This document shows positions 1 to 12,390 of a DNA stretch of 64,000 bases, piece after piece. This DNA is from Rotaria socialis. Taxonomy: Eukaryota; Rotifera; Eurotatoria; Philodinida; Philodinidae. Position 1 is the first letter of the stretch, and every line of letters starts with the position of its first letter. Where the stretch lies: assembly GCA_905331475.1 (NCBI GenBank), contig CAJNYU010000032.1, positions 119,083 through 183,082 of the forward strand, in the 5' to 3' direction. The notes beneath the pieces are model-generated. The model was not told where the DNA came from, made no database searches, and saw nothing but the letters and a program-made list of their open reading frames with translations. The position numbers and the translations under genes are program-made.

Positions 1-378
1 AACGGAAACATTCACCATTAGTATGAATAGTAATGTTTTCGTTAATATTAGGAATTATATTTTCATTAATCATTAATATTAATGTTAATGTTAATGTTTT
101 CATGAAAACATTAATTTTTCCATATTACTGAATTAGGTTTTTCTAAGGAAACGTTACCTACAATTATTAATCAATTAACTGGTCTTAATAGCTAATGTTT
201 TCTCCGAAAGTGTTAATTACTTAATATGGACAGTTATAATGCTTTCATGAAAACATTAACCATTAATATTAAGTCATTAATTTTAATGAAAACATTAACA
301 TTAATATTAATGATTAATGAAAATATAATCCCTAATATTAACGAAAACATTACTTCATACTAATGGTGAATGTTTCCG
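1..378. repeat. AT-rich fold-back (inverted) repeat, cut by window start
   Basis: Positions 1-115 read almost exactly as the reverse complement of about 265-378: the start AACGGAAACATTCACC returns as GGTGAATGTTTCCGTT near 364-379. The arms consist of the words TTAATATTAATG, GAAAACATTAA and TTTTCATTAATC. The spacer (about 130-260) is less repetitive. It looks like a long-inverted-repeat element or MITE whose left end may lie outside the window. No coding capacity is seen. Confidence 0.8.
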
Positions 379-575
379 TTAACCGTTAATATCATTCAAG
401 AACATTGACATTAATATTAATGATTAATGAAAACATTAATTTAAAAATTAATGTTAATGCTTTTCATTAATCATTAATATTAATGAACTGAGTTTTTCTC
501 AGAAAACATTAAACATTAATATTAATGGTTAATGAAAAACATTAACATTAATTTTTAAATTAATGTTAATGGCCC
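379..575. repeat. Second AT-rich palindromic repeat block
   Basis: The same words as the adjoining fold-back (ATTAATATTAATGATTAATG, GAAAACATTAA) recur in both orientations, for example at 405-445, 462-482 and 508-545. An internal palindrome, ACTGAGTTTTTCTCAG, sits near 487. It is probably another diverged copy of the same repeat. Confidence 0.65.
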
Positions 576-589
576 ACCCCTACTTGCTA

Positions 590-1000
590 CTCGGCTTTAA
601 GGTTTCGTAATACGTCCACGGAACCACTGTTGGTTTCGCGGACCGTCCGAAGGTTTCGTACTTGTTGAGCTGACCGATTTCCAATTTATTATCCATGTCA
701 AAGTTTCGTATATTTTGTACCAAACCACTGAAAGTTCCGTAGACATTCTCGAGGTTTGGAATCTTTGCCACAAACCGACTGATATATTTGTTCACGATCC
801 AAAATTTTTGTATTATTTCTATCCAACTGTTTCACCCTTTCTGGTGTGCTTTAAGGTTTTGTAAAATACCGACCAAATTAGCGCTCGTTTCGTCCACTAT
901 CTCAAGGTTTCTTAGTTTTTGCAATACACTTTTCACAGGCTTTTTATATATGTCAAACTTTCTATACATTATTGGGCTCCCAGAGCCCAAATCCGTGATA
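590..1000. repeat. Degenerate GGTTTCGTA repeat region
   Basis: The motif AAGGTTTCGTA and close variants (AAAGTTTCGTA, GGTTTCGCGG, AAGGTTTTGTA, AAGGTTTCTTAG) recur every 25-60 bp. The same words occur inverted at 1975-2150 and in both arms of the hairpin at 3263-3538, so this is one dispersed repeat family. Minus-strand open frames here lack an ATG start and resemble repeat-encoded peptide rather than a gene. Confidence 0.55.
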
Positions 1001-1240
1001 AGTTTTTGCATCCGACCTTTCATGGCTGAGAAAATTCGCCGATCATGAATCCAAATTTCATAAGGTAGACTATTTATTTCAACTCTGATCTAAATTCTGA
1101 TCAAAGTTTCCTATAGCTTATCGGGGTCCCTGAGTCCAAATCCGTTATCAGTTTTTCTCTCCGGGCTTTCATGGCTGAGAAAATCCGCCGATCAGGAGTC
1201 CAAATTTCACATGGTTCACGTTTTATTTCAACTCTACCGT
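972..1240. repeat. Two tandem direct repeat units, about 149 bp period
   Basis: The block CATGGCTGAGAAAAT...CGCCGATCA occurs at about 1021 and again at about 1170. Similarity extends on both sides, from GAG(C/T)CCAAATCCGT through CCAAATTTCA and TTTATTTCAACTCT. The copies differ at several positions, so this is an old duplication. Nothing coding is apparent. Confidence 0.75.
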
Positions 1241-1706
1241 CAATTATGGGGTAAATTTGATGCGATGAAAGAGAATAATTTTTTTCTTTGTTATTGATTC
1301 ATGCATGTAGAAGGTTTTAAGTTTTTTTTTCGTAAAATAATAGAAATATGTTCTGTTTAATTATAGAAGGCCTCAAAGAGGGAATTTCAAGTGAGTTTGA
1401 TCGTGTATAATTTAATTTATTTGATTTGTTTTTTGTTCAAGGTTGATGCTTATACGTAGTTTTAGGTAAGTTCTCTCTTAGCAAATCAAAGAACTATTCG
1501 TTTTTGTAATTCTAGGTTAATATAGATATGGAGTTTTAGGTAAGTCTGATTTTGAGAAATAATAAATTTTCGCTAATTTGTTTATTTTAGATTGTTTCAC
1601 GTAAAAGAATAGTGAAGTAAGTTTGATCCTATAAAATGATTATATTTATTCGTTTCCGTATTTTTGGTTGTTTCAATTATGGAAATCACGGGTGACTTTT
1701 GCTTTA

Positions 1707-1942
1707 ACCCTGTGCTGTCGCCCGCGGTATGCATACTATTCGAGTTTTTCTCAAAACCCGACTATGGTATACATCAAATGAATCAAAAGTAAGATGAAAT
1801 AGTCTTTAGAATGATTTTCCTTGAATGCAGAAAATTACTCTATAGACTATTTCATCTTACTTTTGATGCATTTGATGTACACCATACTCGGGTTTTGAGA
1901 AATACTTGAATAGTGTGCATACCGCGGGCGGCAGCAGAGAGT
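1707..1942. mobile_element. 236-bp fold-back MITE with TA target duplication
   Basis: The left arm (1707-1816) and right arm (about 1841-1942) are near-perfect reverse complements around a loop of about 25 bp. Shared blocks include CGCCCGCGGTATGCA, CTCAAAACCCGA and CAAAAGTAAGATGAAATAG. The termini ACCCTGTGCTG and CAGCAGAGAGT form the inverted ends, and TA flanks both sides (1705-1706 and 1943-1944). This is the layout of a non-autonomous Tc1/mariner-type fold-back element. It encodes no transposase. Confidence 0.75.
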
Positions 1943-2219
1943 TAAATGAAATTTTCAACAGAACCTTTGTCGGGTGCGAAACCTTTTTTTGAATGATTTC
2001 TACAAGGCTTTGTACGAAACCATTGCTACGAAACCCTTTTTTTAAATTTTCGTGAAGGGGGTTGATACGAAACCTCACTTTTACAAAACCAAAAAAAGGA
2101 TCTGACGGTGTGCCGAGGATAAGAATCTTTTTTAGGTTCTGTAAAAAACCTAGTTTTTTTAGAGTGAGTGTCGCAAATCGTATTGTTGAATTTATTGTTT
2201 CTGTGAACAATCTATTGTC

Positions 2220-2497
2220 TTTGAATTTGATGACTCAGTCAAAAGCGTGGTGTTCTCATCCTGTGCGACACAGTGGAGCAAGCAACGTTGAACGCGCACC
2301 ATCAGATCCGAAAGGAAAGTATCTTGCTTCATTCCAACTGGTCAATTTCCTGAAGAAACAATACGATGTACGCTTTATCAACCTCTCGGAATTGAATATG
2401 AAAAATGTTTTACTCATGTAGGATATATTGATATTGGAACAATTGAAAAATTAGTATTGAGGTTAACAAGAATAGAAGTATTCGAAAGAAATAGTTA
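2220..2497 (+). pseudogene. Possible frameshifted coding relic, unrecognised
   Basis: An open frame reads plausible globular protein up to about 2385 (...FQLVNFLKKQYDVRFINLS). A second frame then continues coding-like text (GIEYEKCFTHVGYIDIGTIE...) to a stop at about 2497. No splice sites are seen at the switch, so a frameshift is likely. The relic is flanked by repeats and I do not recognise the family. Chance open frames remain possible. Confidence 0.25.
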
Positions 2498-3262
2498 AAT
2501 CTTTGAGATCCACACATTCTCATGAGAAAAAAAATACTCCAACAAGTTTTATTGAGAAAGATAAATTTCAAAATAAAACAATGTAACGATGATTTTTATG
2601 CATTACAACCATAGTGCGATATGAAAGAAAACGTGCTGGGTTGTAAACTTTCACAATCTTTGTCATCCACTACTTGAGATCTGGTTGAATTGAAATTTTC
2701 ACACCATTTCATGCAATCGCTTCTATAAAAATTCTCAGATTGGAACTGAAATTTAACCAAAAACAGGAGTGGAAAAACATCTAGGGTATCTAGTGGACAA
2801 GAATAAAAGTCGGGTGGAAAATATGTACACCAGAAGATAGAGCAGTTGACGCTCTACAAAATGTATTATACCGATTTTCAGCCAAATTCGGAAGGGTTCT
2901 GCTAGAATGAGTTTACCTTTTTCTGTAGTAAAGTCGAGTGCAGTGCTAAAAATCTTTTTTGTTTCTAGAGTAGAGCGATTTTGTTCGTTTGAAGCTCGAT
3001 AGAGCTGAGCTTGGGCTATCAGAATATATATAGTTTGTTGTTCTGAATGTTAAAATATGGGAGATAATGTTCTCACAATAGATGGATTCTTTTATTTATT
3101 TCAAAAATTCGTGAAATCGTATTTCTGCTAATTTTGACTGAAGTCCATATGCTAGCCTATACGTATTTTGTACCAAAATGATTAGCTTACTGAGCTCGAC
3201 AAATCGTGTCAATTTCAGCTAATCTGAAGAAAGTCGTGTATTGAGTGGTACGCTTCCGAATG

Positions 3263-3538
3263 GTAACTTTACCGAATCCTCCAAAAAGGCTTCATAGGTG
3301 TCTAAAAGCCTCCAAATGCGTTCGTAGACTTGAAAAAGCGATTCTTAAGATCTACGAAACCTTAAAAGAATCTGATTGCGGGCAGACGATCCGAACCATC
3401 TCCTGCCGAGTCTTTTTTAAGTTCTACACAGAGAAAAAAGGTTTCGTAGATTTTAAGAATCGCTTTTTCAAGTCTGCGAACGTATTTTGAGGCTTTTAGA
3501 CGCCTATGAAACCTTTTTGGAGGATTCGGTAAAACTAC
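3263..3538. mobile_element. Hairpin repeat element (GTTTCGTA family)
   Basis: The left arm (3263-3362) and right arm (3438-3538) are inverted copies sharing TTACCGAATCCTCCAAAAAG, GGCTTTTAGACGCCTATGAA (reverse sense) and AAGCGATTCTTAA. The central part resembles the segment at 2098-2165 (TGCCGAG...TCTTTTTTA(A/G)GTTCT). It is a non-coding fold-back element. No clear target-site duplication was identified. Confidence 0.7.
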
Positions 3539-3599
3539 GTTTTTTTTTAGAGTGTAGGATACATAAAAGTAGTTATATGATAAGACTGATATTGTGCGG

Positions 3600-5120
3600 C
3601 TTAGAATATCTTATTACAATCGAAAGAATAGAATATGAAAATGCCCAGTCAATGTTTTGAGACAAGAACAAGATACCATGTGACTTAGCCTGATAGTCTC
3701 CATAACCATGACGCTTATGGCTTATTAAATAGACGATAGAAGTGGAAGTGCGATGATCTGCTTACAGGATATGAGCGTACGCCTCCTTTGATAGTGTCTA
3801 TACAATATCTATAAATTCACTGAGAACTCTACACGTTATCGTGATGATTTTTGATTGCTCTTTTGAGCGTCAAAATGTGGTTCGAATTTTCCTTGCATTA
3901 TTGCGGGCAAATGATCACCGTATCAAAAGATTGAATTTAGCAATGTTTCATCAAGTAGTTAGGATAAAGTGAAATGCTATTATTGATGATTATGATTTCA
4001 ATGACTCTGCCTAAAACGGTGATGTGGAACAGGCGTTGGCTGGTTAATCCTGAAGCACTTTATTAGATTTCATTATACACAGTGCTTCGATGAAGCGTTG
4101 AATTCCATTCGACATATATATATAAAGTCGATTAAGTTTTAATCTGAATCTTAAACCGGTGTATCTCTACTCAATTCGTAGCTATCGAAATCATTTAGTG
4201 CGATGAATTGAATCGTTTAGAGATTCAAATTTCTTTGTGTGATCGAAATAGAAAAACTATTCGCCTGAACAAAATCAACAACAAAGACAATGGAAATGTT
4301 CTCTGCATTGTTAGACGCTAAGTTTAATGGCTAAAATAATAAGACATATTTCAATTTTGTAATCAGCCAGGAGAAAATTCATTTAAATACAGCTTTCTCA
4401 TATGGATAATGACAAGCTATATTTTGATTCACGATTAAATAAGTTTCATATTCATAGATCTTTTTCAATTAATATAAAAGGTTATTTTGATAATAAAAGA
4501 AAACTTCATTAAGTATATAACATATGATATAATATTCTTTTATTAGAAAATCTAGTTGGCATTGTCATGTAAATATTTCAGTAGAGGAAAAGAACGTTTG
4601 TACTTCGAAATTCTATGCAGTAAATTATGTTTTCTGTTCTGAGCCAAATCATAATAGGTAGGATAGTCATTCATTTATTCATTGAAAATAATTAATTTCT
4701 TTAAAGAAAAAGCTTCATCATTCTCAAGAAAACTCATTTGAAAATTTCAATTTTGTCCTTTCATAAAATATTTTGTAGTCAAATGAATTTCCGTTTAAAT
4801 TTAATTGCCATCTTTTTTTATTTAGTAATTTTTTATCTTATTATTATTCTTTACTTGAATAAAGAAAAGAAAAGAAAAAAAACACTTTATATAAGCATAA
4901 TATATACTCTGACAGTCACAAGACAAGAAATAAAACAAAAAAAACAGGACTCAAAATGTTTATATTAAGAGATGGAAGTGTCAAAAGAAAAACAAACGTT
5001 GGTACTGTTTTTCTTCAAGCATATAAACATGATTATCAATGACTCTAAGTAAAGTTCATTGGATAAATTAATCAATTGAACTACTTGAGGAAAGTTGAAT
5101 AATTCACACAAAATCAGTTA
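3600..5120. other. Intergenic, no gene seen
   Basis: AT-rich sequence with many stops on both strands. The open frame at 4738-4968 is low-complexity K/I/Y-rich and has no recognisable domain. It includes the 3' flank of the minus-strand calcium-sensor gene, whose stop codon lies at 5121-5123. Confidence 0.5.
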
Positions 5121-8100
5121 TTATCGGTCCGGATCGCCTGTATCGGCAGTTAACATTTGATATAGAACTCGATCAGACATGCAGCCGCGAATGAATTCTT
5201 CTTCTGTAATAACTCTATAGAAAGGTACACAACAAAATTGATACAAGAGAAATAATTATAAAGATTCTTACCCATTTTTATCTTCATCCTATTACAAAAT
5301 CAAATAGAAATTAGTTATGAAGCTGAACTAGATGCAAACAAAAGAAAAATTATCTTACCATAACAGCAAATATTTGAGATGTTCGAGTTTCGGGTGTATC
5401 ATCGGGATCACGACTTGGATTCATCCCATTCGATGCATTTTGTGAACCACCAGCGCCGAGTAAATCATAGATAGACTATAGACAAAAGAAAAAATATTTT
5501 TATAGAAAAGAAAAAGACTTCATTCTTACTTCAATAATTTTTAGCATTTCTTGTCGATCAATACTTCCATTTGAGTCAATATCATACATTTTGAAAGCCC
5601 ATTTTAATTTCTTTTCAGGATTGCCTTTCGCTAAAAATCAAACGAACATTTTTTTGTTTATAATGACACATACAATAACAATAAAAATATGTACCTGTTA
5701 TATTAATTGCCATTAGAAATTCTCTATTGAAAGAAAAAGAAAAAGAAAAAGGCCATTGTTATTTAACAATTCACATTATCAATATTCAAAGACAAAGACA
5801 AAGACAAATCCCAGCATAATAGAAGTAATCGATTAGCATGAAAGCATTTGCTTATGATGACACAATGATTGATCGATTTTTATATGTTTATATTAATGAA
5901 TAACATAAAACGGAAATAGTCAAATATGCATGTTTATGAGACAAGTGCTAATGTTACTTATTTGTTCTTGTAGTTCCGAAAAAAAAATAAAACCAGAAAC
6001 TTACTTAAAATCGATTTTGCCTGAATTATCAGCATCGAACGTGCGAAATATATGTGTGCAAAATGCTTCCGCTTGTCCATTAGGAAAAAATTGACGATAG
6101 ACTTGAATAAATTTTTTCTTTGTCAATTCACCATTGGGACAATCAAGCTAGAGAAATAAATTAAGAAACAGAAAAGATTTATTATTCTAATAATGACAAG
6201 CATAAGATTAATGTCAAAATAGAAATGTTCAATGCCCTGTGAAGGATTTCTTGTTCTATAACGATGAGACCATTCATTTCAATCGATGAATATAAATATT
6301 TAGTCAAAGTGCTTTTTCGCTGTGTGATGATAGAAAAGAAAAAACGATGCCAAGGCAAAAATAATATGATCTTTTGGTTTCATTTTTCCAATGGGCCATT
6401 ATAATAGATTACCGAAGTTTTAATTCATTGATATATATATATCAAGCTACTTATTATTAACATATGATCCCTGTGCTATATATTGTCTCAAATAAATCTT
6501 AATACAATTAGACACGGTCAAAAGTCCATTTTTGTTCTACAAAATAACGTATACTTTAGTATTTACAAATACTATTTGTTACTGTTATTTCGATTTCATC
6601 AAACATTTTTCGGGGCACTTTGACCAAAATTGAAAATAGGACGACATAATTATATTACTAGAGGAGATGTTTTTCTAAGATGTGTCTCATGAGAATTTTG
6701 TCACGCTTTATTTTTAGTAACGATGCATTTTGTTCACTAAAATCAGACTGTTTACTAATCGAAATGGATTCAAAGTTATTGATCTGAATTGTAAAATGAA
6801 GATCTTTTTGATTAGTATATAACAAAAGATTAAATATCAAGTGAAAATTTTTATGAAAAAAATCGATTCATATAACATGAATAATTTAGAATATATTATT
6901 GTCAATGTAACACGAAAAAATAGATAAAAAAATATTCATGTTGGAGTTAAGCTAAATTTCCTTTAAGGAAACTAGTAGCAAAGTAATCAGTACCTTACTG
7001 TGAAAATATTTTAGTAGTTTCCGTTTATTGACAGACAACTTCTTTTCCGTTCTAATTCTAAAAAGCATCCATTAAAGTTTTGTTTCATAGATAATTTCTA
7101 TACTATCGAAATAAAGTATAAAAAAAAGAATGAAAATGCACTCCTAAAATAGTCATCGTGACAAACAGCATATACAGGGGCGGTGAAGTCACTGAGACCC
7201 ATGAGACTTGAGCTTCACCTAGATTTCGCAAATGAGGCTCAGCCTCCCTTGATCTTTTACTGTTTATTGCTATTTTTCTATTCATGCATCAAAATAGCAG
7301 TAAAGAAAAGTGTATTTTGGTATTTTCCAATCTTCGTTTTTATACTGGCCATTTTTACTTTTACTGAAGTTCAATAAAAAGAAGATTTATTTTCTGCTTG
7401 ATGCTTTCATAAAATTCCACAATAGAAAAAAAAATATTATGAGCCTCACCTAGCTTAATGACGCTCCGCCGCCTCTGAGTATATACTAAAATAAAAATAC
7501 ACTCAGATATTAGAGAATATGTAGTTCCTTTTTTTTCGTCTTTTTGCGTTCTATACTCCAAACTTAATCAATTGTATACAGTTCTTCATGGTAGAATGAA
7601 TTTTTTTCTAGCTATACAAAGTATCATTGTATATGTTCATTCACGCGACCTCTTTATGTCTTCTGGGACATAAAGAACACTAACCTTATTGGATGAGTAC
7701 TGCTAGCATTAGTAAATTGATTGTTCTTTATTGTGTTTTTTTTATCTTATATCTTTTTTTATATTTATCGATTAAAAATCGAGTTGTTTGCTTCTTCTAT
7801 TGTCTCTATTAGCTGTATGTATGTAGAAAGAGAGAGAGAATGATTCCTATGCCTAAAGACAGTACATGGGTCCAAGTAAAATAAAATTATATATTTAAAT
7901 TTATTAGTCGTTCTCGCACTATGTTGATGATTATTCCTTATTTCCGCATACATATTTTGTTTTTGTTTAGTAGTCTATCTAAAATCTGCCGTCAAACGAC
8001 GTGACCTACCGAGCGGCACATCCCACCACTGAATGAATGTCTAGAGTGAGAGAGAGAGAGCAAAAAAAACAAATCATCTATGGAAAACGTTTTGTTATAT

Positions 8101-8866
8101 TAATTTGTGATTTGCCATGGGAAATCCTAGGAGAAAGAGAATGAACGTCAAAATTTGTTTTGTTACCCATCAATTTTGTTTCAATGATTATAACACGTAC
8201 ACTAACTGATCCTTTTAACCTTAGTGGGAAAGTGAACAATGGTGTGTGAATAAACAATTGAATGAGCAAAAAATTTATGCAAATCATAAACAAAAAGAAA
8301 AAAAAGAATTGATAGATGATGATGATAATAATCAATATTTGTGTATGTGTGCTTACTCGATAGACTTTTTAGCTCAACCCTTGTTGTCTTTTTAAAATAT
8401 GCATATGGGTAGGATTTTACTAATGGCTATCAAATGAGAAACTTATTTAGGCTGAATTTATCTTTAGATGCAGTCAGCGGACAAAGTCAGAAGAGGGGGG
8501 AGAGGAGTTTTTGTAACTTGCTTTGCGTGTCCTATTATAATAGAGACGAGGCGCAATGAGGCAATAAAGCGTGAGTAAGGAAATGTAAGTCCAGAGTGGT
8601 TTGAACATCATTTAGTTTCTAACATAGGCTCTAACAGGAAAAGCAATTTCACAGTGCCGATGAGCCATATGATTATTTGATGTGTATACACAAGAAAAAA
8701 GAAAAGTTATTCTTCGTGTTTTGTTTTTGCATATGTCATTTTTATTTATACTTACAATAAAACCTTCATACCATTCAATAATTTGATCTTTAGTAAATTC
8801 AGTATTTTCTTCGAGAAATTCCAAGTCCGATTTGGATAACTTCTTTTTAGATGAAACACAGCCCAT
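5121..8866 (-). CDS. Neuronal calcium sensor family EF-hand protein (hippocalcin/visinin/frequenin-like)
   Basis: Seven exons read cleanly with GT-AG borders: 8866-8756, 6147-6005, 5723-5695, 5630-5530, 5475-5359, 5288-5272 and 5214-5121, giving about 200 residues. The start MGCVSS is an N-myristoylation site with an adjacent Cys. The text after it ([15 protein letters not shown], then [13 protein letters not shown]) matches the NCS fold, with EF1 degenerate because of the Cys-Pro in its loop. EF2 ([13 protein letters not shown]), EF3 ([12 protein letters not shown]) and EF4 (DEDKNGVITEEEF) keep their calcium ligands. Members are myristoyl-switch calcium sensors acting at membranes in neurons and sensory cells. 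A stretch before EF4 ([20 protein letters not shown]) is more hydrophilic than usual. The subfamily cannot be fixed by eye. Intron 1 is 2.6 kb and holds a MITE; no acceptor lies near the ATG. Confidence 0.93.
7175..7477. mobile_element. 303-bp hAT-like MITE in the calcium-sensor gene's first intron
   Basis: The left terminus CAGGGGCGG and right terminus CCGCCTCTG form hAT-type inverted ends. The flanking 8-mers AGCATATA (7167-7174) and AGTATATA (7478-7485) match at 7 of 8 positions, as expected for an aged 8-bp target duplication. The interior carries more inverted similarity (GAGGCTCA / TGAGCCTC). It has no transposase, so it is non-autonomous. The host gene's splicing should be unaffected. 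Confidence 0.8.
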
Positions 8867-9655
8867 ATTCTTTGTAATTATTGTCTTCCAATTGATAGTA
8901 AATGATGAGCATCGCTCAATGAATCAGTATTATATTGACTATGTTGAAATGAAGATCAACTACAGATAGTTTTGTTTTCATAGTGACATTTCAAGTTGTT
9001 CCATTTGAGAAAGCGGGACTAACTCTTCGGCGGTTCTCTCTTCTCTTTCTCTATTTCTCTGTTTTATTTTGCGCTCTGTCTATTCGACTATGTGTTTGTT
9101 TGGATGATGATTTTTCTCTCTTTCACTGTTTTCCTCTTGGCTCTTTTTTGAAGTAGAAAAAAAAAGAAAAAGAAAAAAAGCCATGTCGCCGAAACAATAT
9201 AGAGGTCCAGATAGAAGACTGAGCAAGCTTCTCTTGCATCTTCATCATTACATCCATCACTCAAATTCATAATTCAATTGGCAAATACATATATTATTCG
9301 TCGATGTCATCATTCTGCTCGTCATCTATCGGGTTTCCATTGCTTTTCCATTTGACGATGACGAGAGTATATACAAAAGGCGACAAAATCCAAAATAAGA
9401 GAAACAAATTTTCGGAAGAATAGTTCTTATTTTTTGTTCTATTGCTTGAAAATAAAATCAAAATGACAAATTACTCGATAATAATATAGAGTTTATGTTT
9501 CTTTTATTTCAAAAATTTATCTTTTATGAAAGGAAATAAGATTCACATTTTGATTATCAAATTGAATAATTAGAAGAATATTTCATAAGTCTACAGCGTT
9601 TCCTTTTCTTTTAGTAATTCGGAAAGAAAAACAAAAACAAAATAAGTAACTGGTA
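8867..9655. promoter_or_regulatory. Upstream region of the calcium-sensor gene
   Basis: No coding signal. It contains pyrimidine-rich stretches (CTCTTCTCTTTCTCTATTTCTC near 9038) and lies between the minus-strand calcium-sensor start and the 3' end of the next minus-strand gene, so it presumably holds the promoter and 5' UTR. No specific factor site can be supported. Confidence 0.4.
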
Positions 9656-12351
9656 CTAAAATTCAAAAGAAGAGAAATACTTGTCAAGATCAATTATTTC
9701 TATGGATAATTGATTGTAAGCTAAAATAAGTTTATCATCAAAGAGTGAAATCGATTGAATTTGATCATTTCCTCTTGGTTCAATTTTAGTTAGATATTCT
9801 TCGTGTGTAAGACAATCGATACAGTTTCGTTTTTTATCCAAAATAAACCAAACTTGTTTACCATATTTAATAATCCCTTTTTTTTTATTTTTTGCGGGCG
9901 AATAATTTATCATTTTCGAGGCAAATGTTGTTATCATTTTTGTTGGTTCAATTGAATTATTCATTGGAATTATTTTAAGTATATTAAAATTTTGAATTTC
10001 ATCACAGACTAATAATTGATATGCACTTGAATCACCAATGAGAAATGTTATTAATGATTTTTGTGTTACTGTAAAACTAAGAAAATATTGAATATCAGGA
10101 TGTAATTTTGTTAGATTGATATTTGTTTCTTGAAAAAAATTGTCTATTAAACACTTAATAAATATTTGACTATAGTCTTTACTTGTATATAAATAATAAC
10201 AATAATCATCATAAACAGTTGATTGAATTTGATTATTACGCTTTAAAAGAGTTTGATAAAATGAATTTGCCGTAATTAATAATAAATCTTTATATAATGT
10301 ATCATAGAGAAAATATTGTGAAGCTATATTTTCTTTAATTATATCATAAAGAAATATTTTTGTTGAAGTTATAATATAGAATATATTACTCTCAACAAGG
10401 CCAATTGATAGAATATCTCCTGAAGAAGAAGAAGAAAAAAATTAAATTAAAATTTATAGAATAAATAATACAATCTTTCCGGTTCGATTAAAATTCGTAT
10501 TAATCTTTATGAGATGCATAGAACTAATGATTTCTAAGTATATTGATTAGAATATTTCGACACGCTCTGAAACATTGATCAGTTTTTTATTTATGAGACT
10601 TAGGTTCAACATGACAGCTTCTTATATATCTATATAATATAGTGATGTGTAGACAGAACTCTGAAAATATGATGACTGTTCATTTTGTTGTGCAAACTAC
10701 GTGTCTGTTTTTTGTCTACATAATTGAATAAAATGAACGCATGCGTGGAAAATGAAGGATTTAAGGATATTAGTAATAAAGTAATCATTGAGTTGGTGCA
10801 TCGAATACAGAATCGTACAAAGAATTATTCACAACCGATCTACATCGATCAATTTGTTACGCATTTTTCTTCAGTTGTTAGTAGGTTTGATAATGAACAA
10901 GGTCGTGCACTCTAAGTTACAGACATTGATTATATTCGACTCTAATGAATGTTTTCATCGTTAAACTAGCTAATATAAAATATAAGCTGTGAATACCAAT
11001 GCGTAAATTGATACATTCAAGTTTCACATATTTATAATTCAAATTATGTCAATAGACTTTACAATTTGGACAGTATTCAGTTTTTCTCCTTAGGTGGATA
11101 AATCGCCTAGATGTTGTTTTTTTTTTAAATATACACTGAAGGAAACAATTAATTTGATGTTATAAAAATTTTGAAGATGTGATCTCGGTTTGCGTTCACC
11201 ATGGTACAACTGATGAATTAGTTTGCAGAAGTGCTTTAATGAGAAATCTTCAATAATGCCTGGCTCCCATGCGGAAAACTAATTAAAATCATATATACCT
11301 TGAAAAGAGAGCCTACGAACTCTAGTTTATTTAAACATTAATTGTTCTTAGTATGGCCTACTTAATAAATCTCAGCCATTAGCATTGGCTGGTTACAGGC
11401 TTTCCTTGTTGTTGTTGTTGTTGTTGTTTGGTTTTCGAGAGAGAGCTTCACAACTTACGATAATTATACAACACCTTTTTATAATAATATATGCTTTGCT
11501 ATTAGAGTGTGGTTTATGCTTACTGAAGATAATCTTCGTGATCTTACGTGCACGAAAGCCTCTGGAGAGCAAGCATCTCTTATGAGACAATATTACGTTT
11601 ATAAATAGTTGCCAGTAAAATTCGTACTAGTTCTAGAAATATGTAAATTAATTCTTTTTTAATTTGAACACTATCCTAAAAATCCTAGGCAGAATTTTCG
11701 ATGGAATCAACATGAGATGATGAAAAAATATTAAAATTATGTCTATACATTAAGTTTTTAATGGACAATTCATCATTTATATGATTGTTGACTACACATA
11801 CATCGTGAGTCTTTATTTCTAGTCGCATTGATACTACGTGACGAGAATAATTCATTCATTAATGGACCTCAATGTTCATTCAGAAAAGCAATTTTCAATG
11901 AGTTGTCGCTATGTTTCTGTTATGGTTATTGTCAAGAGATTAACTTATCAATAAAATTCTACACAGACACTATTAGAGAGGGCGAGAAAATAATTCTGTG
12001 AAAAACTAAATCCAATTAGGTTTATATTAACACCTGCACTGGCATTCAAACTCACAGTATAAAACAACAATTCATCTATAGATTAGTGTTCTAAACAAAT
12101 CTTTTATCGAGTCAGTTCTTATATGATGTAGAAGAAGAAAAAAAACTTCGTAAATTCTTCTTACGAAAATACCTTCATCCCATAGAATTTCTTTGCTTTC
12201 ATTTGTTTGCGTGTCAAATAAATAAAGTATGCTTGAAATATTCATATTATAAAGAAGAACGTATCGTTTATTAGCACCGACAAGTAAAGCGTCATCACAT
12301 GATATCGATTGGTGAGATAATTTCTTTGACAATGTCATAGTGGTTTTTTTC

Positions 12352-12390
<39 letters not shown>

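Noticed and set aside
1..575. Possible telomeric or subtelomeric repeat
   Set aside because: The repeats are inverted and irregular, not a short head-to-tail telomere unit; a fold-back element explains them better.
11385..11590. Overlapping plus and minus frames with Leu or Asn runs
   Set aside because: Products of the (GTT)n microsatellite inside the poly-Q gene's intron.
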